Assembly (NCBI RefSeq): GCF_027744825.2 | Contig: NC_071348.1 | Location: 13,363,563 to 13,427,562, forward strand | Direction of reading: 5' to 3' | From: Synchiropus splendidus | Lineage: Eukaryota; Chordata; Actinopteri; Syngnathiformes; Callionymidae | Length of the DNA: 64,000 nucleotides | Shown here: positions 47,261-60,100 of the stretch, piece by piece | Layout of the letters: the number at the start of each line of letters is the position of its first letter | Position numbering within the stretch: position 1 is the first letter of the stretch | Translations under genes and position numbers: made by a program | The notes under the pieces: model-generated | Databases searched by the model: none | Told to the model about the DNA's origin: nothing | Seen by the model: the letters and a program-made list of their open reading frames with translations, nothing else

Positions 47261-48587
47261 TTTTGGGGTTGGTATTCTTCTGTTTGAATATCTTATTTGT
47301 GTGACCCCTTTTGTTTCACCTGATGTTGCATTGTTGCTACATTGGGTGAATCGTATTGTAATACCTGTTAAATAGTTGTCTGTTGGTGAAATAAAAACCT
47401 ACTGGACTACATCCTGCTCTGACTTGTGTGGAATCCTTCTGGATATTACAGTATTGTATCCATTGTATATACATGTAGTTAGACATCTTAAGCATTTAGT
47501 TATATTAATAATAATCCCAAATGATTTATAGAATCAATTCTATGCACCGTGAGCAGAAGACGGTTCTTCAGGTCGACTGTGGACGTATGAGGTTGAGATG
47601 GTGGCCAACCATGGAGACACGACTTTGGCAATAGATTTTTTTGTTGAGGTTTGATCAAGGAAATAAGTGATTCCCAACACACTGCCTTGACTCTGCATAT
47701 AAAGCACTGACTTTCATCCAAAGCATTTTATTTTGCTGTTTTATCAAGCACGAAGTAATATTCTCTTTTGACTGTCGCCTTGTTAAGGCTGCTGAGAAAT
47801 TAATTTCCCAGCATGGTAATTTAAATTCTGTAATTTAACTGTGATGTGTTAAGGTCCAGCTACCCAAGTACAGAATCCTGGAACCTGAATGTGTTGTACA
47901 CAGCAAAGGCCAAATGGAGAGGCTGTTTTGGCCTCATGTGTTTCACATTAGATCCTGATAAAGAGCCGTCTCCAGTCTTGTGATATGGAAAGTGTTGCCT
48001 GTTCAAGTCTGAATCCAGTGAAAACAAGAGCTCTCTCCCAAGCACATTTGTAAATGTCACGCAGCACGTGAACAGTATGGTTTTGTAAGAGCGATGCTAC
48101 ATTTATCTCCGCATGCCATGGTGGAAACTCTGACATGGAATTTTTATGACTGTCCACATTTATATAACGTGGCAGCATCAGTCCATAATCGTCATGTTTC
48201 TGTGGGAGGAGGAACCACATTTCATTCTGCCACGACACAAACATCTTGTTTGTTGACGTTTCTTTCTTGTCAAAGGAGTGAAAGTTATGATTTACACAAG
48301 CTCATTTTAAACACACAGTCATGGGCAGCATGGCAGATTTAAAACTTTATTTCAAAAGGATTTATTCACAGCGGTTTTTGAAGGGAATAGTTTTGAAGTG
48401 AATCCACAAGATAGTAATCTGCAACAACCTTCAGGCCGTATTCAGTTGACTATAACATGTTTTGATTTTCAACTGTAAAATATTATATGTGTATTATAAT
48501 ATGTATAATATATTTCTTTCCAGCGCAAAATCTCTGACAGAATATAGTTTATAGCTTAATTTGTGACAAAAACATGAAATATACTAT

Positions 48588-48625
<38 letters not shown>

Positions 48626-50159
48626 ATAATAATAATGAGAATAGCTAGAAGAAAAGTGTCATGTAGAAACACAATTTTATCATTTACAATTTTCATTTAA
48701 TAAGATATATTTCATACATTTCATACATACAGAATTTTCTGTCAGCTTGCAACTTTTTCCTTTGTTCAATTGAATGTATTTTTTTGTTGCTATTAAAACA
48801 GAATAAATTAAACTTTAAATATGATAAATTAAATTTCAATGAATTATGTATTGCTATGCAAAACACTTTGTATTATCTTAGCATTTGTAATAATATTACA
48901 TTCATATCATTATAATATATAATATTTTATAAAAATCATGTACATCATTTTATTATGTATAATTGAGGAAAATAAAAACGTTTTCAGTAGATTAGAATAA
49001 TAATAAAAACAGTAGTTTTGTTTTATTTTTTGCCAGGACTTGTTTTTATTAATTTAACAGTAACAGTAAAAACATACAGATGGATTTTAAGCATTCAGCA
49101 GTTGTCAGTTATTTTCATGAACAAAACAAAACTGAGCAGCTTGAAAAAAGGTTAAAAAAAAAAGGTAAACTGAGAATCCTCCAGTCAATAAAAGATCAAC
49201 CTCATATCTTGATTTCATGAATCTCTTCAAAAAGTGTAAACCCAAACTTCAGCGATTTCCACTTGAAGGTTGAAAGGGAAGCTGCTTCCAAACAAGAGTG
49301 ACAAACATGTCATCACACACCATGAAATAGAAGCATTAGCGCTGTTATCCAGTAAAATTGCTTCTCTGGCTTCTGAACAGCTCCCACATTATAGACTATA
49401 TAAATGGAAATGCATTTATTTGGATGTCTAGCCCCGTGTTTAGGGACGATGCGCCATCATCATCATCAGGGAGACGAAACGCAAACACGACGATGAGATG
49501 AGATTGTGACACAGAAAAGGTTGAATTAGCAAGTGTGAATATAAGAACACAATTTCATGATCTTGCATGCAAAAAGATGGTTTTGTTAAACATTTCTCAG
49601 CAGGTCTCTTCTACGCCTGGGGTGTGTCAGTATATCTGTAAATGAAGGTCTCTTCTGAATAATATTGGATGTCACTTGATATACACATGTTGTATCTGTT
49701 GCCCTTATGCTACTGTAGTTTGAGGGGCTTCGTATACTGAGTTATTACATGTTATTACCTGCTACATGTTGCGTGAAAGGATCACCATCCCATGGCTTTA
49801 CCTCCATCTTTCTTGACCGAGACGCGCTGCCTGCTGTGTCAGGATATGCCGCGGAAGGCAGAACATGCCTCAATGGAAAGCCTAATGCGTCAACAAGCAA
49901 CACTGAACACTGCCTTTGGGGTGTGTATAAGATGCAGAAGCCCACTTTCAAAATAAGAGTCTTATGTGTGGTTCATTTGAAACATACCCTATTATGCTTT
50001 GCAATGTATTAGGAGTAAGAAAGATGAAACTTCAAACATCAGTAGTGGACTGTGAAAGGACCATGACTTGTCCAAAGGAGTCAATGGAGAGATGTCTAAC
50101 AATGTCACCTAATGTTTGCTAGCTTCTACCTCTGATAGTTTTGATAGTACCTGTAGTTC
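47261..50159. other. AT-rich intergenic stretch
   Basis: Very AT-rich, particularly 48470-49060, with an (ACT)n tract. No coding exon, RNA gene or identifiable mobile element. Confidence 0.6.
48588..48636. repeat. (ACT)n followed by (AAT)n microsatellite
   Basis: About twelve ACT units followed directly by AAT units. Confidence 0.95.
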
Positions 50160-50330
50160 AGCATTCTGCTGTGACCTCATACATCTGACGTTTGATTTGT
50201 AGTCCTAATAATTACGTGTGTTCACAAGCAAATAAATCATAAATTACATGACATAGACAGTCGAAACCCACATCTTGTTTTATCACAGCACATGTGTGAT
50301 CCAGAGCGTGAGGCAAAGTGGACCAAAAAA
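50160..50330 (+). repeat. Dispersed repeat family, copy 2
   Basis: Same orientation as the copy at 47040-47260. It has an internal insertion of about 20 nt (AAATAAATCATAAATTACAT-like) before GTCGAAACCCACATC, and ends GTGATCCAGAGCGTGAGGCAAAG. Confidence 0.65.
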
Positions 50331-50671
50331 TAACCCCCTACTATATTAAGAATAAAATTTGATGACTGATGAAAAAAACAAATTATATAATAATAATATC
50401 AATCTATATCTATCTATATAAATACATATATATATATATGTCCTCACACCACCGCGTTGACTAAAACAAACATTTTGGGACGGACATATTGGCTTGGGAG
50501 TCAATTAATACCAGGAGTCTATTGGGTATCTTATCTCTTCAAGCTGCATGCAGATAAAAACTCGGCTCAATATCCCCGTCTGTTTCTCGCATTACAACAA
50601 CCTTTTTTAACCACAAGGTCATCTTGAGTCCCAGAAGTCTCCTTATCTGCATTCTCCCGAGTCTTTCCTCG

Positions 50672-50690
50672 GTGTGTGTGTGTGTGTGTG
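50672..50690. repeat. (GT)n microsatellite
   Basis: Nine to ten GT units, just outside the putative ephrin-A 3' UTR end. Confidence 0.9.
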
Positions 50691-50759
50691 GATGCGTGTG
50701 TTCCACAAATAAAGTTGTGGCAGATACGTCAAATAAACAAAACCAGCTGACCTCAATCT

Positions 50760-52083
50760 TTTATTAATGCACTCACGTGTCGAGTCGCCGCGGTAGTAAT
50801 GAAAAAGGCTCAGATTGCAGTCAGCTCTTCACAGAAGAAGCAATTTTCTTCACAAAAATGTGAAAGCAGGAGCAGGACGACACAAATAAAAACACAAGAA
50901 TCATGAAAATACAGAACATTGCGGACAAATCTACCACAAGCAGGATGATTCTGACTCTAACATCTCATAGATAGTGCTCCGTGAATAAGGCATCAAATCA
51001 TCGACTCAGTTATCCATTACTTAAAATATTGAAGTAGCAGTAAAATTTTTGGTATTTTAACCACAAGGTCCAACTCACTCACTCTAGAACGTCACTAGTG
51101 GTGACAATATATCAGATTAAAAACACTTCTCATCCCAGTTGCCAAGATAAAGAGTCCTTTTCTGATTGTTCGGCAACATTTTCCTTCAAATATTTGAACA
51201 CACAAACCCCTTAAATGCCAGTTAAATAACTTGTTTTCACTGGTGCTTTCTAACATAAGATGTGTATCAGACCGGGGTGCATTTCTCTGGGTTGAACAGA
51301 TTTAAAAATAATAATAATAAAACTGCTGAAACGGATGAAAAAAAATGACGCTAGGTGATTCATAAAAGCAACCCCAAATTTGGGACATTTTTTTTCAAAT
51401 TCCAATGACAAAAAAAAAAAACTTTTTGGACAGCACAGGCGCAAAGTAAAGATGAAAGGCGGAACCAGGACAAACAGACGAATGTCCGTATTGCTGCGCG
51501 AGGGTTAAGACGATCGACGATAAACTACATGAATAAAAGCAGGAAAATAAATCAGGGTTTAAATAATGATTAAAAAAGGTGAACTAAAACTAGAATATTG
51601 CTAATGTACATCATTTGGGAGAATATATTAACTATCTAAACAAATTCTTTGTGGAAAAAGATAGAAAAACGGTTGCATATCTGTACAGCAAACTCACCAC
51701 CACAGCCACTCCTAGGTTTGGATTAAAAAAAAAAAAAAAAAAGTAATTTGATCCCATAAGGGGGCGCAGCAGCCTCACCAGTCTGATCATTGTGTCGCTA
51801 ACACACGTCTTTTATCGTATTAAAATACAAGTGTAAACATGAGAAAAGTCAAATGTCAGCGTCAGTGCACTGTTTTTTTTTGGCCACTGAAAGGAGGTAA
51901 ACACATTTCTGTGATCCAGAAAGATTACTTTAAAAAGGCCGATTGTTCGGAGTCAGTTCCTGAGAGATGGAGAGTCCTAATTGGTCCTGATCATGAAGAA
52001 CTGTGGCGCTTATAAGCTCATGACTGGACGATAGTACGTGGCGAAGAACGGTGCAGAGTCAGCATCGTGGACGGGCGAAGGGC
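50760..52083 (-). other. efna3: Putative ephrin-A gene 3' UTR
   Basis: A minus-strand AATAAA (plus-strand TTTATT at 50760-50765) lies about 1.3 kb past the stop codon and is a reasonable polyadenylation signal, although others are possible. The interval has no open frame of interest and carries poly-A/T runs near 51410 and 51728. Confidence 0.35.
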
Positions 52084-52175
52084 TCAGGTGGTCAGTAAGA
52101 GATGGAGCAGGACGGTCACCAACAGCGGGAGTGAAGCTGTTCTGGAGGGACGGCCGCTGCTGTACGGTGCTGTGC
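52084..52175 (-). CDS. efna3: Ephrin-A last coding exon, GPI-anchor signal
   Basis: Acceptor TTCTTCTGTTCCAG precedes 92 nt. Two bases complete a Gly codon, then TAPYSSGRPSRTA, a hydrophobic LPLLVTVLLHLLL and a TGA stop. The short Ser/Gly region is a plausible GPI-attachment zone, the basic residues act as spacer and the hydrophobic end is cleaved. Confidence 0.85.
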
Positions 52176-54210
52176 CTGGAACAGAAGAAGTATCAGCACA
52201 GGCACACAATCCTTCAGAAAACCAGAAGTCAGTGTTGGTGAAGAAAAATTGAGTCCCAGCCCGACTATTAGAGTCTGGCTCCGACCAGAACGCAAGTCTG
52301 GTTCTGATCCACAGAACTGAAATCTAAATATTTCACATGTACTTCTCTTTGATGTTTACAGTTGGGCTGTGTCAAAGTGATTTTAAGATTCTCTAACTGG
52401 TTTTCAAAGGTCCTAATGATCTCCAGCAGAGGTCTGCTTTCACACAGCGAGCCGCCAACGAACTCGACCGCGAGAACACACACCCTACTGGAGCCGTCAA
52501 ACAGCATTTGGCCTTTTTAATTCTTTCTCTCTTAGTATTTTTATAACCATATTGATTTGTTTTTGAATTTCACATCTCCTGACACATGGTTTTAACTTCC
52601 TGTTTCCTGGTTCCTTGAATGTTTTACGCTCCTGTGTGTGTCACTGGACAGGGTTTCCTGGTTCTTTATTAACTTGCTTCACCGCCATGTTTGTTTCCTG
52701 TTCAAGTTTGGTTCTGGACTCACTCGTGACATGAGTCTGCAGTTCCACCATGACAGCCTCAGCGAATCACAAATGGCAATTTGACTTGGATTGGACTACT
52801 CTGGAATAGTCTCTTGTGACAACTGTTGCAGTGCATTATGGGCCTTGTTTTGCTTTGAGTTTGACATCCAAACTAGTGAGTGACATTATCTCAAGCCTCA
52901 AAGTTTATTTTTTTATTCATCAAACTCTTGGACGTCTGCTTCAGAGTCGCTCCAACTTTCTTGTTCGATTTCCTCACGATTTTAGAGGGCACCACGTGTG
53001 ACATGTTTGGTCATCAAAAGTGCAAAAAAAGTGAGCGGCAGCACGCACAACATTAACATTGAGGGCTGAGTTTCTCACCTTGTATTTGCTGGGAACCCTC
53101 CGAAGCTGCAGTGGAGAAGAAACATGTGATTATTGTAAAGTTGAGGGAAAGAAAGAAATTGCTGATGAATCATTTTTGCTCACTTAACTTTCTCAATAAA
53201 AGTACAGCGCGGCAGAAGAAAAAACGAGAAACAGACAAATGACCAGGGGGAGCTATTTACCATTACTCAAAGACTAACGCCATGAAAAATGAGTACTGAC
53301 TGCCGGTGCAACCATAAATATGTCCCCTATGCAAATTCTCTTAAAGGTCGGATGAAAAAAGAGTGTGAGAGGCACGGCAACAGGAAAAGATGGTGTTATG
53401 TAAATGAGTGAGGGTGCGAATGATCCAGACTACAGCGAAGGGGATACAGGAAATGGGGAGAAACGGGTGCAGAAGCAAGAAAATTCAACATGACAGGGCG
53501 AAACCAAGAAGTGGACAGTGGATGAAAGGCGGAGCAGTGGCGACCTGAGTGAGAAAGTACGGCAGAAGAATAGAAGGTTGCGAAGATTGAAACAAGGTCA
53601 GACAGAGAGAGAAGGGAGGGAGTGAAAGGAGACGGTGGTGTTTGTGTCTGGGCGTCACTTTCTCAGCAGGGGGCGGACTAAAAGGAAATAATGGAGAGAA
53701 GGATGGAGAGATGGAGGGAAGGGCCTGTGGAGAGAGAGAGAGAGAGAGAGACGGAGGGCAAAAGCATACTGAGAGTGAAAGGTGGAAACAGTTTTAGGGG
53801 AAAGAAAGGCGCGGTCAGTGAAACGCCGGTGTGAGGACGGAGGGGTCGGAGAAGAGGGATGGGGCTGCACGGACACAGCTGTTATTAAATCGATCTCAGG
53901 TTTGTGTCCACCGCAGACACACAAACACACACCGACAAGTGTGTATTGATGTTTCTACAACGGCATCGCTCACTGACCGGACTGAGATTATTAGAGAGAG
54001 CGGTCGAGTCACGGCGAGCACAACGAGGAGGGTTTATTAATTGAGGGCTGAGGAGCGTTCCGGGAACATCTGAGGCCATGAACCTACAGGTCTCTGCTGC
54101 AACATGTTGCATCGACAGACACCGACCACTAAATTACTCCCACACCTCAACAACTAACAGCCATCAAGGGGTTAACGAAGCATTAAATAGCATGCTGCGA
54201 CTGGGCATCG

Positions 54211-54250
<40 letters not shown>

Positions 54251-56927
54251 GCAGGAAACGGACTGAAAAAAAACCTCCCAGTTCAAGACTATTACACCCA
54301 ACAACCACTTTTTCAAAAATCAAAATGGATTAAAAATATTCACATTAGCACAAACTGCTTTGCCGCTGTCCATTAGTTTTTCAAACGTTTCATTTGAATT
54401 GTCATTTTCATAATATCTATATTTGTGTTTCATTTCAGTTGACTACAATTTTTGGTCTGGATTTGATTTTGCTTCTTTCAATAGATTATTTTTGCTTTAA
54501 ATTTCTCATTTGTATTTAATTCTTAGATTTTAAATGCGATTTGATTTGTGTTTTTATTCAGTGCAATTTGAAACTTTTATTTTGTTTTTGTGAAATATCG
54601 TTTGGAATTTTTATTGTAATACTTAAGTGTATTTTTCAGGGGTGGGGTTTGATTAAAAAATTAATATAATTAATTCGCGAATATGTGATTAATTAATCTC
54701 AATTAATCGCAGATTAATCATATGAGAATATTTGCCACAAGAAGCCACATTTTTCAATTTGAATGAATTTGGTATGTTACTGAATGAAATGATGGACCCA
54801 TATATACATTTAAACAACAAAATATTGTTTATTTTGCATCAGTTTGACAATGACACAATAAATCACGATGGTGGCTATATTCAAGTTATATTATTCAAAT
54901 TATTATTTTTATTATTATTATTGTTGTTGTTATTATTATAGTATTCAAATTAAATTACATTAGATTAAATTAAATTGTAATTTGTGATTTATTAAGAAAG
55001 TCCCACCACTAGTTTTTATTCAACTTTTATTCTTTTTTGTGAAATATCGTTTGGAATATTTCATTGTATTTTTCTTTTTTATTTAGTTGGCTTCATTTGT
55101 GTTTTTTTCCATTTCAATTCAGATTTCATATAAAATATTTAAATCAACATGTGATTCTGCAGTTCTTGTACGACGATTCATAAATTACATTAATTCATTT
55201 TGCACTGTTTTTTTTAAAATAGTGAACAATTGTATGTATAATTCTCGTTAATATATATTCATCACTGATATCAACATCATAGTTCTCGTCATGGAGGTTT
55301 CTGCCACAAAATGGCGGGCGGAGGCTGACTGCAAGTGTGCGTGTGTAACAGAACCCCCTTTTGTGCCACAGTGTGCCACAACGCAGCTGGAGGAAGCCAT
55401 TTCATTTGTGCCAGGAATTAAAAAAATACATCTCATGATAAAGTTTAAAAAAGGAAAATGGCTATTTCTATTTTATTTATTGATTTATTTATATATTTTT
55501 TTTTCTTTTTTCAAGGGAGAAAATGGGAAGAATCCGTGACCCTTAATGATCCAAGTCTGGACATGCATTCATGTGCTGAGTTCAAAGGGTACAAAATATT
55601 CAGAGGGGCGTGAGGGCAGGGGGCTACGATTTAAGACTGGACTCAAGAAAAGAAAAAGACGGGAAGAGAAGGGAAGTGCAGAAGCAACGGCGACTACAAC
55701 GAATGCAATGGTCCACTCGCAGCAGGAGAGTGTCAGGAAAAAGAGGAGAGAAAGAGAATCAATTAGAGAGAGAGGGAAGTCGGGCTGGGATGGTTTTCTG
55801 GTGCTAGGACGGCGGATGGAGGCGTAAGCAGAGCGATAAGAGGAGAGATAAACAAAAGAGGAATTTGGGTGGCGAGGTGGCTTGAAATAAGCGGAGGTGA
55901 CCACCTTTAGGAGACGCGGCACTTGAACCACGTGAGCTGGAGAGAAAACAAAAATGGTGGCTGATCCGCGGATGATGTTAGGGTTCTCTGACACATGCTG
56001 GCTCAGTAATGTGGTGAGGGTTTGGTCATTTAACGCAGGGGTCACCCCTGTTTTTTTTCTCTTCTGATCTCACTCAACATGCGGCAGGTTTGGGCTACGC
56101 TGTTTTGACAAAGCTATCGTAAACACATCGGATTCTCTGCAGCCGAAATGTGTTATATATCGCCATGAATAAAATGATTCCCTCTTTTGTTCAGGAACAG
56201 CAAAATACATTGAGTAAATGTGTACGTAAAATCACGATTATTTAAATTATTATGGAATAAAAATAGAGAATTGGACTATTTGAAGCCAAAATATTGCCTA
56301 TTCTGCAGAGCATTTAATTTTTTGTGGTTTATTTAATATATCCTGATCTGGGCCTAATATGGATCCCAGGCCATGTAGAAAAATACAAATGCCAACACAA
56401 AGACAGGAATGACCCCTAATCTCATGTTGATACCAATATGAAGTCATAAACTGAAGTAGGGCTTGAAGAGTTCACTTCCTTCTCATTTGAAGTGCTGTTC
56501 TAACTATGACTGTTGATCTGAAAAATGTAATGAAACCTAAGAAGATTAAACAAAAGAGTGACTCCAAAAACCTTGGAAGGTTTCCGTCATGATGTTTTTA
56601 AAATAAAACTGACCTGGGACTGCTGCACTGTTCATATTCAGATCAGTTGAGTTTGTGCTTCAACAAGGCAAGTATTATCAGAATAAAGTCTGCTGTCCTT
56701 CATCCTCCCTGTGACCCTGGAATAGTCACCATTAGTCTCTTGTGCCAGTGTGTGTGAGTCAGTCCTGCTGCTTCTGCTGTGTTCTTGGGTTAAATTAAGA
56801 CGATAAACACACACTGACACACTGGAGACGAGACCAAGGGACTGGTGTGGTGAAGTGACCTTGGAACAATGAGGAGACGCACCTGACTTCTCACTGTCAT
56901 TACTCTGCCCTTCAGATAGGTGTGATG

Positions 56928-56985
<58 letters not shown>

Positions 56986-57148
56986 GCGGGTAATTAATTC
57001 AAACTATCACAAGAGGGCAGCCCCTCATGGATCTACACCGCTGCTCTTCACAAAAACTAGTTTGGAGCGAGAGACGGGAGGCACGGGGATTGAAGTCCAG
57101 ATAAGAGATGAGATGCAGCTGAAGGACAAGAGCTGCCACCATCCAGGG

Positions 57149-57195
<47 letters not shown>

Positions 57196-60100
57196 AGTGG
57201 AGCTACCTGTCAGATAAAAGAGAGGAAGAGGTGATGCGAGCGGATTCATGTTTCCGCCTGTGGGTGCTAACGCTTAAGAGTTCCACAAGCTCACAAATAT
57301 GATAAAAGTTGGAATAAACAAAACACTTCAGATGACAACGGTTAATGTCTGAACGCTCCAGCTCTAATAAACTGCTGTTTCTGTCTCACCAGAAAGAGAA
57401 TAAAATCATGATGACGTCGGTGAAGACAATGAAGAACACAACCTTTATCAAACTGGGGTTTAGAGATGTTTGGGTTTTGAAGATTTCCAAGATGGATGGA
57501 TGGATTGCTGCAAATAGTCTAATGCTCTAAAACACTCTCAGATTCAAATGGCCATTTTTTTTTTTCATTTATTTATTTCTGTTGAGTGAACCATTGGCTG
57601 GTGAAGGATGATTTACATTAGTTTATTGAATGAATTAATGTTTATTTCAATCCTATGAAATAATAAAAGCCAAAGAGAAAACAGCTTCTCCTGGCTCAAT
57701 TAAAATACATTTAATGAAATAAATTTATAATAAATAATAATTAAAAGGGACAAAAGAATGTTAATACATATTTCAAAAATATGTATTGAATAATGATTCA
57801 AAGCAATAATAATTCTATATGATAATAATGACAATAAAAATAACAACAATGATAATAATAATAAATAATTGTGTATTTTAACTTTGTATTATGACATGGA
57901 TGTAGGATACATGGATGTTTTGGAACAAAATATTAATGTTGTTATTGGTGTTGTCCTTTTTAACCAATACTAAATAAAACCATATTTTATTTTTATAATA
58001 GTATTATATTTAAAAACAGCCATAAAATCAAAGCAAGAGACGCAAATCAATATCTGAGTGTGGCGTTAATGAGGAGATGCAGCAGAGATGGAGAAGAAGC
58101 CAAAGGTAGCAGTGATGAGGTGGGAGGATGGGCGGAGTCAGGAGGCTGGAAGAGGCCGCTGGTGGATGCCGCCGAGATTAGTTTTGCTTCAGTAGTGTAA
58201 GATCATAAAAATGAGAAAGGGAGGAGACAGTGTGGGAGACAGAGAGAAGAGGAGGATTAGTGCCACTTCAGGAATGACAAAGACCAGAGAAAGAGGCCGG
58301 ATTGAGGAGGTAAAGAGAAGATGAGACGATGAGGAAAGAGGGAGAAATGCCAAAATTTAGTCAGGATTAGTGTGGGTTACGAAACAAAGATGGGAAGGAG
58401 AGACAAAGAAATGAGGAAGAAGTGAAGTATTTGAATTTGGGAAAAAAAAAGGGATGTGCAATCCAAACTGTCGTGGCAGAAAAGATGAAAAAGAGATTAA
58501 AGACAAAACAGAATTACTATTATTTAATTTATTTATTATTGTATTGTTATTATTAATAATAACAACAAAATATAATAATAATAATAATAACAATAATAAT
58601 AGCCATGGATAAGTCTTCGGGGAAAAAAGAAATCAAAAAACAAAAAACAGAAGCATGGACTATTTTTTCAGGAAGTGAGTGTGTGTCTACGAGCCCCCTG
58701 CAGATCCATGGGTTGGGAACTGGGACAGACGTCTCTGGCACGCAAGGGAGTGACCACGCCCACATACGCACACACACACACACACACACACAAAACAACA
58801 TGTAAAGGTCAGTAGAGCTCACGCAGAATTGCACTAAAGCACTAAGTGCACAAACCTCCGAAATACACACGTACACTAACGCACGCAAACTGTACTGGGA
58901 TTCCCACAGTGACCGGGAAGCATTCCCAACTGGAACTGGCGGCTCACTGGGCTGGAAGACTAACATTTCTCCAGGCGGCTCTGGATTAGATCAACCCTGG
59001 GAATTTCACACTGGGATGGAGAGACGGAGACTGGGAGGACAAGTGAGACAAGAGATGGGGAAAGAAGAGTGTTTGTAGTGTTGGAAAGTTACCAGATTTT
59101 GGTAATTCTAAAATATATAAACATAATTATATAGAATTGCTGACTAAACATTCATCACTATAAAATGACACCATGAAAATGGTCATTGGATTTGTTCCAG
59201 TAAAATTGGCCGGGGATTTAAAAAGCTAATAAAACTAACTGGTAACTCAGATAAAAGCTAAATTCAAACATAGCAGAACCAGCTACTTAATATATGTGTA
59301 AAACTCGAATATCCTGAGCGCAAAAATGACAATAAAATATTACTTTGACAAACCTACCATAACCTATCGTGAGGAAAACAAAACAAGACGTAACAACAAT
59401 GCTGCTGATGCCGATATCTATGATAACTACAACAATATCAAATGAAATACAGTTCACATATACATTAAAAATGAGAGCAAATATAGTTGAAGAAAAACAC
59501 CAACTTTGATAAAACATGTCTAAATTTTTGTCAACGAAAACATTTATATCTTAGACAAAGTCCAGTAATTCGACAATTTGCCAGCTGATCCCCTGCCGAG
59601 GACGGTGTCCCCTCATGACAGCACAGGAATTCATCGTGGCTCTACCCCAATGGTGTTTCAGTCAGAAAAGTGGGCTGAAGTTCAGATCATTTCATGTTTT
59701 CTTACTGTTAAGTTTGTTATTGACTGACTTTAAGTGTAACTATTTGTCCTAGACACATACTTTACAGTTTCTTTTTACACAAGGATTGATTATAATGTAC
59801 ATACGTTTCGGAAAAATGCCACGAGTAGTGAGGACTATTTTGAAACAATTAATGCTATCCAAATACTCAATCGATATTTGTTTTTTAGGAGGCAAAATAG
59901 CATTAAAATACAAGTAACATCCGACTGCGTTGGCACAGCACACGTAGCAGCCCAGCAACGCGAACGACACGGCTGTAAATAGCTTGGTATATAATAGTAT
60001 TCAATAGAAAAAGTTGCTTAAAAACGCAACAGATTGACATTGTGTATCCTATACAGTAGTACCTATACCCGGCGCGTTGGGCATTTTGAATGGCATTCGA

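Noticed and set aside
56933..57249. Cys-Val and Thr-His repeat proteins
   Set aside because: Translations of (TG)n and (CA)n tracts.
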